A DNA stretch of 64,000 nt from Theocolax elegans (GCA_026168455.1 CM047426.1:81991986-82055985), one strand, 5' to 3'. Counted from the first letter of the stretch, positions 49,625-63,719 are shown. Notes: a model not told the origin generated them from the letters alone. Made by a program: numbers and translations.

Positions 49625-49868
49625 TGTAACCTGGGACCTCCAGATTACAAGCCCGACGCCCTACCCACCGAGCCATCGCAGGTCTCCAAAATCCAGGAAT
49701 CCAGGTTCGATTCCCGGCCCCGACCGATTGATACAAGCACCACTGGGGAATGAATTTTTAACAAGTGCTTTCTTCACAAAGACATCGTATGACCTCCGTC
49801 GCTGATTAGCACCGGTTTGGGAGCATAAAAAGAGAGACGTTAAAATAATAATAAAAAAAATTACTTGT
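49625..49868 (+). mobile_element. tRNA-derived SINE with inverted head
   Basis: The plus strand has a near-perfect pol III B box (GGTTCGATTCCC, about 49703-49714), then a body (ACAAGTGCTTTCTTCACAAA, ACCTCCGTCGCTGATTAG) and an A-rich tail (AATAATAATAAAAAAAA). Immediately upstream, the A-box and anticodon-arm part is present in the opposite orientation. On the minus strand it reads CCTGCGATGGCTCGGTGGGT, then a GGGCTTGTAATCT anticodon arm (TGT, threonine-type), then GGTCCCAGGTT. The two halves therefore point away from each other, either from an internal inversion or from two head-to-head insertions. No intact tRNA cloverleaf forms. Confidence 0.72.
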
Positions 49869-50588
49869 AACGTTTTATTATTAAACATCAAGTATAATTT
49901 CTTTACGGTACGTAAAGAATTTTTTAATTTCATTATTGCAACATTCAATATTTAAACTAACGTGTCGTCTAGCTTCTTAAATGTCACAGTATTTACCTTA
50001 CTTCATAATCGATCAAAACTAATCCATCAAATATTGTAGTAATTTATTATCTTTTAAAGTCTTAATGAATTCCGAAAATAACAGAGGAAGTGCCCTTTAT
50101 TTTATGTATATATACATATATTCTTCATTGTTTTTCCAGCAAAGTCTATTTTTATAATTAATAGTATATATTTAACAATATCTAACGATATCAATTTAAA
50201 ATTTGAGTAAGATATTCAATACTTTGAACTGATTGATAATCGCTATACTAATGAAAATGTATAAACATTGTATACTTCAATTTTATAGAGCTATTATTTC
50301 TTAGTAATACGTCTACCTATTTAAACAAAATTAAAAGAAATTTTGTAATTTACATTTATAGATATGAATATTGTAAAAAAATACGAAAGCTAATAACAGT
50401 AAAATTGAGGAAAAGGCAAAAGGAAGTTAAACATTCTTTTATAAAAATGTTGAACAATGACGTGTTTAACGCCGTGAAACTTCATTTATCCAACTGTATA
50501 GCCCCTATAGAAAAGAGAACCCTCGAAAAGTTACCCTCTCTTGTCGCAATGCCAGTCCGCAAAATAGGAAATTTGCATGACTAGAAAA

Positions 50589-50627
50589 GACGACGACGAC
50601 GAAGACGACGACGACGATGAGGAGGAG
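50589..50627. repeat. (GAC)n/(GAG)n trinucleotide repeat
   Basis: GAC units with GAA and GAT interruptions, passing into GAGGAGGAG. Possibly Asp/Glu-coding in one frame, but stops surround it. Confidence 0.88.
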
Positions 50628-50873
50628 AACACGAAAACCGCCTCTACAGTCTCTTGGGCGGCATCGAAAAGGGCGATTCGTACTAATAGTCGTCGAGCCG
50701 CTGCGTAAGGAAAAAAAGAACGGAAAGACCTCGCGAATTCAAGAAGGGGCTGGCCATATAAGAAGAAAGGGGTTGGGAGAAGAGCGAGCGCAAAGTTTCC
50801 TCGTTAAACATGCCCCAAGATCTTGATTTCCCGATGTTCGTTCGCCCAACTTCCGTAAGGAAGCCAATCTACG

Positions 50874-50884
50874 CCCCCCCCCCC
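50874..50884. repeat. C11 run
   Basis: Eleven C followed by ACCC, within a GC island. Confidence 0.88.
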
Positions 50885-53800
50885 ACCCTTCTTCTCCTCT
50901 CCCCATTTTTGCTCGCGGAATCTTTGCGGGGGTAAGAGAGAAAGGCGCCTGGTTTCAAACCCTCGGACTCGTTCGCTTATAAAGGGTCTTACTTATCGAT
51001 GAATTATCCAATGAGGAGGGAAACCAGGGAATCGTCGAAGAAGATGCATCTTTTGGTGCAGTTAATAGGGGTAACTTTTGCTGCTGATGACTGGAAATGT
51101 TCGACAGGGTGAGAGAAGCGCTTCTTTTCGATGACTGGACTTGATTCGACTCGATGAATTCATTAACTTTTCATCATTTATACTAAATTTACCGTCGATT
51201 TCATTTTAAATATATACAATTACATAATGCAAAAGTTGAATATAGAATTATATGGAACTACAGCAATAATTGCCATTCTTCGCATAATGAAAAAAATTTT
51301 TAACTTACGAAATAGGAATTTTCCCTATTCTCCCGATTTCGATGATACACCGATTCTATTAAAATAATTAATTGATTGGTTTATGTGCAGACTATCTGAT
51401 ACGGATAATATAGTAAACACAATTTCCGTATAAAATTAATATTGTGTATTCTGTATATAATTTAAATATCCATTTACTACAAAGATAAATAAATCTTAAA
51501 CGTGTTCATAAGACTAATAATAAAAATATACGAACTATAGTGTAATTTACTTTTATTTGTATAAGAGACAGAAAGAAAAAAACTATTGCACCTATCTATC
51601 GGTTGATAAATTTTCAATTTCTATGTAAATCACCTATAATGGTAAGTTAATAAGAGGTATTCAAATGAATTGGCGCCTCCGTAGATTCTTATATGGAAAA
51701 TGATCTCGAGTATATAGCTATAACTAGAGTTAAAAGCTCCTCTTACAGATGTAAAATCTTATCATTACATCTTTATCGAAGGTAAAAAAAACTTTTCTCT
51801 TTCGAGGAAGTAACAATGTCACGCTGAAGAATATAGCTGAAAGAAGGTACCTCCTTTTTTCTTCCATGCAGACAACAAAAGCGTCGATACCCTATTAAAT
51901 GTGAGCTTTTCACACCTGTCACACATTTCGAGCTTTCAACCGTGTTAGATATTTCTTTCTACGTTCGCGTACAAGATATATCGGCACTTATAAAAAGAGA
52001 AGATAAGGGGGTGGAGAGGGTGAAGGGAGTACGAAAAGTCCAATTTGCCTTCTTTAAAGGAAATTTATGAAATCCAGCTCTCCTTTTTTTCTGATGGGGG
52101 CGAGATTACGTAACGACTATTACCTTCTTTAAAGTTTCATTTCTAAAGTTTCGTAACGACTGAGGCACTCTTTCGGTGGATGGTGCCGTAAAAATATATA
52201 TAGTGCGTCTGCGCACATTATGTTTCCTCGAAGACGAGCATTTTTCATTTACATACTTTTTAGATGAAAACTTGGATTACCTTTTCACGACGCTTTCGCA
52301 CTTACTTCTTATGCGCGTTTCAGTATCAAACGTCTAAACACAGATAGTGACGGATGAAATATTGAAAGGTGCATCAGCTTGATTATCCCCCAACTATTTA
52401 TTATTCAATAATGTAATTTTATACTTGCGTTGATTCATCGGTGGAACAGTCAGGTTAACTATCATTAAATACATACAAATTAAATAAATTAAGTTAACAA
52501 GATTGAAGATTTTGAAATGTAATATTACAGACGGTACTGCGGTATTAATCTGAAATATAAAAATTAATTTGAAAAAATAGTCTAAAATAGATGATGGCGT
52601 TATTTGCAGATGTCTAACTCAGATGAAAATAAATTTTTTTGTTGCTGTAATTATACGCTTTAAATCGATTTATATGTTTTCAATTCAGTTAAACTTCAAA
52701 ATTTGTGTTTGAAACTTATTTTGCAGTCAGTTAATTTAATCGATCTAAACCGTATAATTACAACAACAACAAATTATTTTTGTCTGCGTTAAAAACTTTA
52801 TCATTATTAAAATACCGCTTTTAAATACGCTTAACATATTTAAATTCGAGTTAATTCATCGAAGTACAAACGTTAAATTAATACATTCTTTCGGTAAATA
52901 ATATGTTTAAGTATTAAGTAAAAACTGAATTTATATTTAATATACATTATACACATAGTGCATTCAAAATAATATTACTTTTCCTTAATATTATGAGAAT
53001 ATATTATTTCACTGTAGTTTCCATATGGGTGTATCGGTGCGCGATTATGCATCGTAATATTTTTTAAATTTATGGCATATTCAATATGCTTTTTTCGGAG
53101 TTATTTATTTCCCTATTTATTGAAGAAAATTGAAAAATTGAAAAAATCATTTATAAATCAAAATTTGTCAATACTATTTGTCTACTATCAAGTTAAAATT
53201 TGTTTTAAACACTATAAGCGCAATAATAACTAATAAGTTATAACAATTTTTCTTTCACGAATAATTGAATATTTTCGTAAAATAATTGTTCCAACACGTG
53301 AATTCAATTTTTCGAAATAGAAGATGTAATGATAAATAAAATTATTTTAAGAAAATGCTTTTATTAAAATTATAACAATGAATCAATAATTTCGGAAGAT
53401 TTATAAAAATTGCAATATATATTTAATAATAGAAAATTATAAAAAGTTCGGAAATTATTATAAAATGAGAGTGTAGAAAAAAACAAAAGTGGTATTAGAT
53501 TGATCAAAACGTTATTATTCATACAAATATAAATTAAATTAAAATTTTAGCATTTAACCGAATCCCAATAAACTCTTCATAACTTGAAAAAATATTTTCC
53601 TTCGCCCCTCGGAAATTTTCGTACAAACCATTTAGCTACCACCGTCGGGGCGTATTATTAAAAGGCGGAGCACGATAAACACGCGGAACGAAAATATTGC
53701 TCCAAATGCGCGCATTTATACCGCAAAAATACACACATATAAGAATTCTCGACATGTAAAACGCGTTTATTCGTATTCGAAGGATCGCGCAGACGCGCGC

Positions 53801-55480
53801 GAAGAAAAAAATAACCGTGACTGTGGGTAAAGAAGAGAAGAGAAAGCAAGGAAAAAAATGTCGAGCAAACAAATAAATAAATAAATATAAAAAAGAAAAA
53901 AAAATGAAGCGAGAAGGTAGGACACAGAGGGGAGACAATCAAGTGAAAGAGGCAGATGGATGGAGAGAAGAATCGTCGAGTTGGATCGAAGGCCGTCAGA
54001 AGCACCGGAGCATCATTATTGGCTGGAAGCTCGCCGAGCCGTAAGGGAGCGAAAGCACATAGAGGGAGAGGACGACATAGGCGGCGCCATGCGTGAACCT
54101 ATTTCAATGGTAATAAGCCGACGGACCGATCATTGGGTATGCTAAATATGTATATGCACGGGAGACTCGCCGCGTCCCGTAGACGTGCCAATCAATTAGT
54201 GGCGGCGCAGGGATGCCCCCGGAAGCGTCGCGACGCATACACAACCCTCAGAGACGCTCTCCTACTACCGGAGTCGCGTGTATTCAACAAGATTTTCCAA
54301 CACCGTAAATATACATCCATGCATATAGATCTATATATATATGTATATATATTTCTGTGCAAGAGCGAAAAATACGTTTGTGCGCTTCGTTAAAAGTGTA
54401 TGGTTGCACGAACGCGGTCATGATTTCGGATATATCCGGATGTTTTCGGATGAAAAAAAAATATTTTTTACGGATAGTTGTTTGGGTTAATCTAGAGTGC
54501 ATTTTGAAATGTTGTTCTGTTTATTGTTATGCAGAGGAGATGGATTTTCAGCTCCATGTAAGTCAAACATGTGCAATATTTTCAAAAATTTAATATAATT
54601 ATTGACATACATATATATATTAAATAAAGAAAATGGTGCGTGGTTCATTGATTAAATAGGCAAACGAAAACGCTCAACAAAATAATTAACTTAGTAATTA
54701 GTTAATTAATCTAGCTGTATTTATTTCGTTGTCTCAATCTTCTATTCATAAAAACAGGTGTTTTTAAAAAATGAAAATTTCTTTTAAATTATTTAAACAT
54801 TTAAAAATAATAAATTATTAAAGGTAACTGAAAAATAAACAAGATAGTTAGTACGAGATAGTTTCACAGTGATATTCGTGAAACGAAACAAAGTGAAGAC
54901 GGTCGAAACTACAAACTATTCCAGCAAATGTCGTACGAGTGTTTTGGGTACTGTAATTACAAGTACAAATTCACTTTTGACGGATGTAATAGTTAGTTTA
55001 ACAATATGTCGCTGCGCCGTGTGCTTTAGTTTTCCAGTTATGAAGATAGGGAAATAGAGGTTTAGTAGTTACAACTGCACTTCACAGGAGCTAACTGTCG
55101 GTAATTTGCACGCAACCGTTTGACGATTAGCTATGCCCATTCAACAAATACAAATATAATCAAATTATGCATATATAGAATTTTAATGTTTCAATTTAGA
55201 TATACAATTCAGATACATATGTTTCAATTGGCCTTCATCTACAAAATTGATACGTCTGTATATAGTTATTGAAGAGTAAACATGTAATTTGCATAATTTA
55301 GCAGTTAAAAACAAACGTTTTGCCGGTGTTCGTTTATTGCGATACTACCAAAGCTGTCTTGAAAAATAGTATCAATTAACTTTTATCCGTGATCCAAAAA
55401 ATAACTTTGTACTACTATTACAAATCAATGATGATTATTTATGTCAATGCTTTATGACACAGCGGTAAGCGCTCTTTTTT

Positions 55481-55536
55481 TTGATCGACCGTGCGTGAAG
55501 AGACGGTACTTTAGTAATTCACGCACACGCGATCAA
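55481..55536. repeat. Bipartite perfect hairpin
   Basis: TTGATCG-acc-GTGCGTGAA at 55481-55499 is mirrored by TTCACGCAC-acg-CGATCAA at 55518-55536. This gives 16 perfect pairs with one 3x3 internal loop and an 18-base loop. The arms are too short for a typical insect pre-miRNA. A T-run precedes it. Confidence 0.7.
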
Positions 55537-57838
55537 CAAACATTATATACTATACGCGTGCGTATTTTTTTTTCACTTGAAAAAATTCACTTCGCACCTA
55601 GTCGCTTATTATACTAACATTAAACACTCATCAACGGCCATTATAATATTTATTATACTAATATTTTTAAAGGAATTAACATACTAGAATAGAAAATAGA
55701 TTTATTTTATTTGAACTAGGAATTTTCTCGCCTGATCCTTGAAGTGACAAAGTAAAGAATATTTGTAGTGACTATTTTTAAAATTTATCCACTTTTTTGT
55801 AATTACATGATTAAGTTTGAAATAACCTCGAAAATAACAGAGATAATACCATTAAAAACTGCAAGCGTTGTATCATCCAAAATTAATAATTTAGAAAGGT
55901 CAAGAATCACGTAAAGAGAATGTACGTAACTACAATATAACACGTTCGAGAACGATTCTTCACGCGGTTGGGAGCGCAACCTAACCAATGAAGCAAACAC
56001 GCGTACCGACCAATAATTATCCGCGTTACGGTCGTGTTACACGTGACAGGGCAAACGCGTAACGCGCATCGTCTGATTCTAGGTAGCAGTAAGGGACTAA
56101 GAATACCTCAGTTGCATTCTAAACAGGGCCTTGGATCTTCCCTTGGGTTATATCCGACTCCCTGTTTGCCTCGGGATAGACACCTTTGCGCAATCTCGTT
56201 CGGTGGGGGTTACGTAGCTTATTTACACGTCCGCGTGACGCGTGTGCCGATGTGAAATTGAGTTTTTGAGAGGCGCTACACTGTTGGTGGTACCGCATAT
56301 GCTCTGGAGATCTCTAGCTGAACGCGATTGTTTGCCCCGCGGTGTTTGAATGGATTCAATCTTCTTGTTGGAAAACAGTCGGATGGAACTTTGCGAGTTG
56401 TTGCCGATGCAACGGCGCTCGGGATTATGGTTGACGCATGCTTCAGAAAATATGTTACATCCTTTTTCTTTTTCTCTTGTTTTCGACAAAAAAAACACTG
56501 CTGAGCTTCGCCAATCCGTTTTTCGAAATCAGGACCTTATTGGATTTTACAGTTAGTAACTCATTTTTCAATGAAATAATACCTATGTACATTACGTAAT
56601 TTTATTTTATAACTCGACCGGATGTCCAATATTTATACTTAACTATTGAAGAATAAATCCGATTAAGAATTATTATTTAATTAAAATAAAATTTAGTTAT
56701 ACTAAAAAATAGAATACTACTTAGATTAGTCATTTTTATTGCTCGTTAATTTAATATACTATTATTTTGTTAGAAGAGGAATATTACTGGAGTATTTAAA
56801 CCGATTTATTAAATATACCGAAGAACAATTTAAATTACAAATGTTAAAGCGGTTTTAATTAAGCACATAAGTTAGTACACGGTGTGCAAATTAATTTATG
56901 AAAGTAAAGCCACAATTTTTTTCCATTTTAGTACACGACATAAACAAATTGGATAATTCAAAAGAGCGAATATTTAAAGAATTCCGTTATCACGTAGAAT
57001 TCGTTCCTTCCGCTCATTCATTACCCGAAGCAAACAATGGAAAATTACAATTAGTTTAGTATCTCGTAATCGTGTAAAGCACAGTCCCCGCAGTGTCGTC
57101 AACATTCAAATGCACTTTGTAATTTAAATACCGAAAATTTCTTTCGCGGCAGGCATTTTATAACCTCTTTAAATTTCGTGGTTAAAAATAGGGGATGGTT
57201 AGAGGCCTCCCGCGAGAATTCCATCGTTATAATACGACGGTAATTCAAGGTAACAAATGCAACCCAATTGCTAATGAGGTCTAATAACCCGGAGAAGCAA
57301 GAAATCAGACTGCGCAGGCGCTCTCTCGTTGGGGGCAGACGGAGGGAGTCGGGTGGGGTGGGATGCATAAAAGGTATCACCTCAATTAGCTGCGCAAGAG
57401 AGCCATTGAGGTAACTTTCGACTGGGAGCCCTTGGTTGCGTTCACTCCCGAAATACTACTACCAGAAGACACGCCACCCAGGCATTAATCAGCCAATAAA
57501 GTTAAATAACGGCAGTTGAGCTTATTAAATGTAATTCACCAGATCAAACGTTAAAACATTCTCGCTTCCAGAAAATGTAAATAAATGACCCGAATACCCT
57601 TACCGTTATATACCGTTCTATTGCACTGCTTATCGAACGTCTAATCCTTCCGTTCCTTCCTTCCATGTTTATGCTGATTATCTTCAATTATCGTATGTAG
57701 TTCAAAGTTTCATTAAACTAAATTTAAATTAAAATGAATGCGAGAGGTGCGACTTTATTATTATTAGTCGAGAACAACGTATTACAACCTAGTCTAATCG
57801 AATGGTATTTAATAATAACCAATAAGTTGAGCAGTGTA

Positions 57839-57860
57839 CAGTAACTTGCGTAAGTTACTG
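57839..57860. repeat. Perfect 9 bp hairpin containing a C/EBP-like core
   Basis: CAGTAACTT-gcgt-AAGTTACTG. The centre TTGCGTAA resembles a bZIP (C/EBP-type) half-site pair. The palindrome could be either a protein site or incidental. Confidence 0.5.
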
Positions 57861-58326
57861 GGAAAGCAAACAATTCGAATGACTCGGGGCAGAGGAGTTA
57901 GTAAAAGAGGAAAAACGTGCATATCAACGTCCGTTTAATCAACGGAACAACGAAACAACAGTCTCTGAAGGTAACAAGTTAGGTAACAGCCATCACCGGT
58001 CATCCCTATGGAATCCCCGTCAAAATTCGTAAGCGCGTTGTCAACGTCCCGCATTAAATTACCGCAATTCATCAAACCATAATCAGTCCATCAGAGTCCC
58101 GGCGCACCCGGCTTTGAGAAGCGGAATCATTAAGGTAGCCCGGGGATCAGCTGCGCTTTTCAGATACATCCAACCACGTACGCGAAGCAAAGTTTGCCGT
58201 ACGCGCGCTCGCCTAATTTGCAGAAGCGAAACCGGAGCGCACCGAGGTCGAAAGGTTCCGGAGCGTGTCCCGGCTATTATCAGATCGTATCGCGGGGCCC
58301 GCGGGAAACTTACCGCGACTACCTCT

Positions 58327-58352
58327 CCCCCCCCCCCCGTGCCCCCTACCCC
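58327..58352 (-). other. Potential G-quadruplex on minus strand
   Basis: C12-GTG-C5-TA-C4 on the plus strand means G4/G5/G12 runs on the minus strand with 2-3 base loops. Such C-runs are also common places for assembly error. Confidence 0.6.
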
Positions 58353-59703
58353 TCTCTTCCTCACCGACTCTTATATACGCCCGAGATACAGACCGAATGC
58401 ATTATCGTCCCCTGACTTCGAAGGACTTTCCTCGCTTAGTTTTCCGCGGGCTTTGTACCAACTATACCTAATCTCGTTGGCCATTGTTGATGCCAAGAAA
58501 GAATCCCGGTTAACCACGATTCTGTGTTTGTTCAATCTTAGAAAGAAGCAACTTAAATTCCACATCGCGTGGAGAAATCTTTGCGGTATACTAGACTAAA
58601 GATGCGAAACAAAAATTTGAGTTATTTTAGTTCTTGCTCTTTTTACAAGTCGATACGAACTTTCTCGTTAGTTTAGTCACTAAATAATTTGAAGATTCAT
58701 AGTAATTACTTTAGTTGAACCGACGAAAACGTTATGTTCGATAGGAGCACGCAAAAGTTTCACTAAAAGTTTGGTTCTCTATGCCAAACTAGCTTACGTC
58801 TTCATCACAAGTTCTATTGCAACATTTAAATCTATTGTACTAATTATTTCGACGTATGCGACGCTATTAGTATTTTGGTAAATGGTGAGTCAATTCCTAT
58901 AATTGATTATCTGCTAATTTACAGCAGTATACCAAACTGTTCAATTTATTATTACTTTGCTCTTTGTATCAATATACCTTTGTCTTTGTATTCAATAAAT
59001 CATATACAATATAAATTGATTGATTTTAGATTGCTTGTAATGTAATAGAGGCTTTGCGAATAGTACTTGTTATTTTTATTGAATATCATTGGCTGAATCC
59101 TTTAACACCCCGTAGGGAGATTTTTACGATATACAGATCAGATCACGGCAGGCTTGTAGTGACTCTACCAATCATCATAACCCAAGAAAAGTGTAAAAAT
59201 AAGATAGATTTTATTAAAATAATTATTTGACGCAATGAGGAAAACTAGGATGATTGAAACCGAAAGAAATATTGATTTGAAAATACAATAAAATACAATA
59301 ATATTAATTGAATTAAAAAAATAGTTCGTCTCTTCAGAATTTCATAGAGTAAACGAAACAAATAAATTTATCTATCAAAGTGCATTATAAAAAAAATCTA
59401 TTCTCAAAAGTATTTAAACCAAAGTGCATCGCATCATCAAACGAAAGTAAACCGTAAAATGAAGAAACTACCAAGAGAAACACAGAACGAGCATTCGCTT
59501 TTAAAGAATTAAGTTTAAAAATAATCGGTCCCCTCCATTACGTAGAGTAAACAATGTAAAAGCTTTTCGTTATAATTGCCCGTTAAATACCTGGATTTTG
59601 CCGTAGACGATTCGCGTTTTAACAGGGAGGTGGAAAACAATGAGCAAGAAATAAACTGTACTGAAAACAAGACCGACAACTTCCTCCCTCTACACAGCAG
59701 CCC

Positions 59704-59713
<10 letters not shown>

Positions 59714-59743
<30 letters not shown>
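59714..59743. repeat. (CT)15 microsatellite
   Basis: Uninterrupted CT run with flanking imperfect CT. Confidence 0.92.
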
Positions 59744-59746
<3 letters not shown>

Positions 59747-61207
59747 CTTCCGCCGAGATTAATGGAACGAAGGCAGTCGCGCAAGTAGTAAAAGCCGTGA
59801 GTGACGAGACCGGCTAGAAAAACAAAGTGCGCCACGCGAAAATAATAATATCAAATGCGCAGCTAGGGCCTTTTAGCCGGGCGCTCGCGCGAGCTTTGAA
59901 AAGAAAGTCACTACTAGCCCTTTTAACAAAGGTGAAAAGCGGTGCGTGTGCGCGAACACGGGAGGAAAATTAATTTGATCATACGGCGACGCTGCTTTTC
60001 GAGAGGAGGAAGGAACGCAGTTTTCTCGCGAGCTAGCTCTATCCTTGGGAAAAGAAGGTAATAAACGTTGTTTTCATTGTCGACGTCGTAAACTCGCCCG
60101 TCTGTCTTTCCCTCCGCGAGAGCCCGGGAAAAATAAACGCCTCCTTTTCTGCCACTCCTCTCTTCTCCTTTTCTCCCTCTTGCTCTCTCTCTCTTGCGCG
60201 CGCGTGTACTTTTACCTTCGCTTCTCTTTCTTTTTCTCTTTCTGTCTGTCTATTTCTTTACTTCTTTTAGAGAGGGTGTGAAAAATGTGGCTAAAAGGAC
60301 GATTTCGATTTTTCCTTGCTTTGCGCTGTACGAATTTTTCAATAGAATTTAGGAGTTTGATAAATTTCTTGGTTGTTCCTACGATAAATTAAGACTGACC
60401 GGTACTGTGTTTCATCTGGTAGTATTGATTGAAATATAACAGTCTTTCATATCGAAGAGTGTACTTGAATTTAGTGTTTATTCTTGTACCTATTTTTCAT
60501 TTTCTGTGTCATTTTTTATAGCGTTTAGCATTTTAGAAACAGTAGCATAATTACATATCGTGTTTATTTACATTTATACAGCAAAACGGTGTTTTTGAAA
60601 CTTTTTTCCATTTCGCGAGTAATAAATTAAGATGACATTGAGCCATAATTCCGACTGATGTGCCATCTCCGTAATATAGTAGACATTTATTCATAATTAA
60701 CTGTTGAAAATCAACGAACTTTTGTCATCGTTCATTAATTCAAACTGTTGGCTAGCATTTTACATTTACATTTCCCGTTGAATAGTGCAATATTTTATTC
60801 AGACACGAGCAGGTATTAACACCCATTTTCCTTTACCATCACTTTTTCAACGTCCTGCGAAAAAAATGTGCAAATATCACAATCACACGAACAAAGCGCA
60901 AACGTAACAAACTAACGTCCGTACGAAAAAAACGTGCGCGGAATTCTCACGATTTCGATACCGTCGTGAATTTACAATTTCCCCCTTTTTCGAACCAGTA
61001 AACTCGATTGTCCACAATTATTCTGTTAATCGAAAATGCCACAAAGCGTTAACTTAGTAAAAAAAATATTATTCGAAAAAAATATGCCAAAAAATGCTTT
61101 AGAGTAGAGATGAGATAAAAGAGCCATCGAGTCACGCGCGCAGGTTTTAAAACCAATAACTATCATCCACAGCACGCAACCATTTTGTACCACGACCTTT
61201 CGAACCT

Positions 61208-61243
61208 CTTCTTCTCTCTCTCTTTCTCTCTCTCTCTTTCTCA
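61208..61243. repeat. (CT)n imperfect microsatellite
   Basis: CT units with TTT interruptions. Confidence 0.88.
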
Positions 61244-61825
61244 TGGGAGGAAAATTTGTTTGCTCGAAAACAAATCGACGCTTGGGTCCGTCATGGAATC
61301 GAGTCGACGGGAGGTAGGGCGAATATAAGGGGTGGAATCCCCGGGAAAAAAACATTTTCCAAGGTAAATGATGCCGAAAATTTTGCGCGTTCGAAACTGT
61401 TCAACCATTAAACGTTCACAGTTATACATGTGTATATGTACGTATATATAACAAAAAAAAAGAACGCTGTTTTGTTAACAGGCAAAAGTTTTCGTTTAAA
61501 ATTAACGGGAAACTTTTGTACGTCGCCAAAATTGTTCTAAACAAAATACTCGTTGTACTTTGCGGGAAAATTTACATAGAGATTGTGCAGTTTTAACGCA
61601 TTACGCAAGTGTTCCGTGCGCGCATACTAAATAGAGCATAAAGACAAAAATAATAAGTTTATCCGTGAAAAAGAGGGAAGAGGGGAGATGATGGTATGCG
61701 CAAATAACTGTAAAAATACGTTGAAAAAGAAAGAAAAGCAGAACGAACGTTTTGGATTTGTACTACGAGTTTTTACACAGTCTAACGGAAAAAGTTTTCA
61801 AACAATAAAATGTTTCTTTTTCCTA

Positions 61826-61945
61826 TACATATGCACACGCATACACATCCACATCTACACATACCTACACACGCACACAACCACCCACACCCACATATGT
61901 GTATATATAAATATATATATATATATATGTGTGTGTATACACTGT
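61826..61945. repeat. CA-rich / TA / GT compound repeat
   Basis: An irregular CACA/CATA-rich stretch, then (TA)n, then GTGTGTGT and ATACAC. The CA-rich left and GT-rich right arms are complementary, so the tract can fold back on itself. Confidence 0.85.
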
Positions 61946-63691
61946 AGGATAAAGTTGATCCAATATTAGTAACTGCTTTTCTGTTAAACTAAAACCGAGT
62001 TTTTAATAATAAACTTTGGTTTAGGTACAGAGGGAGAGGGTGTTACAATTTCCATAAGCTCTGTTTCGTCCAATCCCTTTGAGTATATAATAATCCTGGC
62101 GAGAGTAGCCTACGGTCAAGTAAGCTTTACGAAAATTATGAAGTCAGATAAAGATACCGCGCAGCCCTACGTGTGCTTAACCTTCGTCATTCATTGTGCG
62201 GGTTAAAACCGGGAAATAAACGAACTTTTACGTTGTTTAAGTAAATCATGTAGTTTATATTAAATATTATTTTATTCAAAATTTAGTATATTTTATTTTA
62301 CAACTGTTGTTACGATTTTAATTACATTCACGGTGTAACATAAATTTAAGTAATTACTATTTAATAATAAGTTATACACATTTAATGACGTGTTTAATTT
62401 CTATACATACATTTGGATGTAATTAAATAATTTATATCATTGTATATTATTATTAATTAGAAAATATCCACAAATATTTTGAATATCAAAGTTGTTTACT
62501 TTTAATAATAGTACGATAAACTTTGATATACTACTTAAAGGATATACCTTGGAAACTCTTTCACCGCTATAAAATCATTTATCATACCCTAGAAATGCTA
62601 TATTTCACGGTTCGAATAAAATATGACTTTTCGTAGATTTTCAAATCCATCGTAAGTAATCCATCGAATAGATCATCGCAAAATATACTGTAAATGGATT
62701 CAGATAAAATATTCCTAGGATAAATAAACGTGACTTTAACTAGCTCAACAAAAAATTTGATAAAGTATTTATCCTATCAAATATTTTCTATAATAATTCA
62801 AACTTGTTCCACATATTCTAGCCTCAATTATTCTTACACCTTCGGAAATCTTCATTATTGATTAATTATTAGTATAAATTTCAGTAAAATGAAGTATATT
62901 TTTTACTGCTATAAATAGGTCGATATTAATTAGTGAGTCGTCAATATTAGAATTATCGCAGTAAATAATTTAATAAGAAATTAACCGATAAAACAAAGCA
63001 AAATATTTTGACAATTTGCTGTTCCTTTTCGAGTGATTTCAAATAAATGAATCAATCTTATTATTTATACTATTTGTTCTCCTGCAATAAAGTGTAAATG
63101 CAAATAAAGGACATTGCTAAAATTTAAGAAATAATTTTAAAAACGTAATAACATTATTCGTGTAAATTTACAAAAAATGTAGAGGGAAAATCATTGAAAG
63201 CTTCTCTGCTTAATATTTAGATCGCAACCCTTTCGTTATCAAAGCACAAAACTAACCATACAGATCAACCAAATTTATTTATACTTCACGTGCAATTCCA
63301 ACAATAAATTCAGCTGGTGAGTTTTTCCGTTGCAGCCGCGCGAAAATGGCTCTCCTACATCCACGCACGTAGAGCCTACACAGATATAAAAGGAGAATCG
63401 GTGACATCGCCGTTGGCAATGCATCCGCAACGATGCGTCGCTCGCGTTGGGTCCCAGACTGCATAGGAGAGTGGGGAGTAGGAAGAGGTGGGTACTCGGA
63501 AAAGAGCCACAGCCAAACCCCACTGATGTGTGGCTCTGCGTATGTGTAGGCCCGTGAGAGAGGACGAGAGAATTGGGGAGAGTTTCCGGATGCCCGAGGT
63601 TCGCCGTGCTGCAGTTCCGATGTCAGTGTGCGAGAGAGGTAGAATGAGACGAAGAGAGGGAAAGAGGGACAGAAACTGAATACAGTAGAAG

Positions 63692-63719
63692 GCAGAGAGG
63701 GAGAGAGAGAGAGAGAGGG
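63692..63719. repeat. (GA)n microsatellite
   Basis: GA run in a purine-rich island that continues to the window end. Confidence 0.88.

Larger units (their letters stand above)
49869..57000. other. No gene seen; AT-rich with islands
   Basis: GC-rich patches lie at about 50520-51130, 51960-52340, 53580-54300 and 55900-56530. 52380-53560 and 54400-55900 are AT-rich without recognised content apart from the hairpin at 55481-55536. Open frames of 60-115 codons in the patches overlap on both strands and show no family signature. Confidence 0.55.

Noticed and set aside
49625..49720. Threonine-type tRNA gene
   Set aside because: The A-box/anticodon part and the B box lie on opposite strands, so no cloverleaf can form; it is a SINE head.
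55481..55536. MicroRNA precursor
   Set aside because: Arms of 19 bases with a 3x3 internal loop and no extension below the stem are too short for a standard pre-miRNA; kept only as a hairpin.
58114..58599. Open frame of 161 codons, plus strand
   Set aside because: Arg/Pro/Ser-rich translation driven by a GC island and a C12 run, with an overlapping long frame on the other strand and no domain or splice support.
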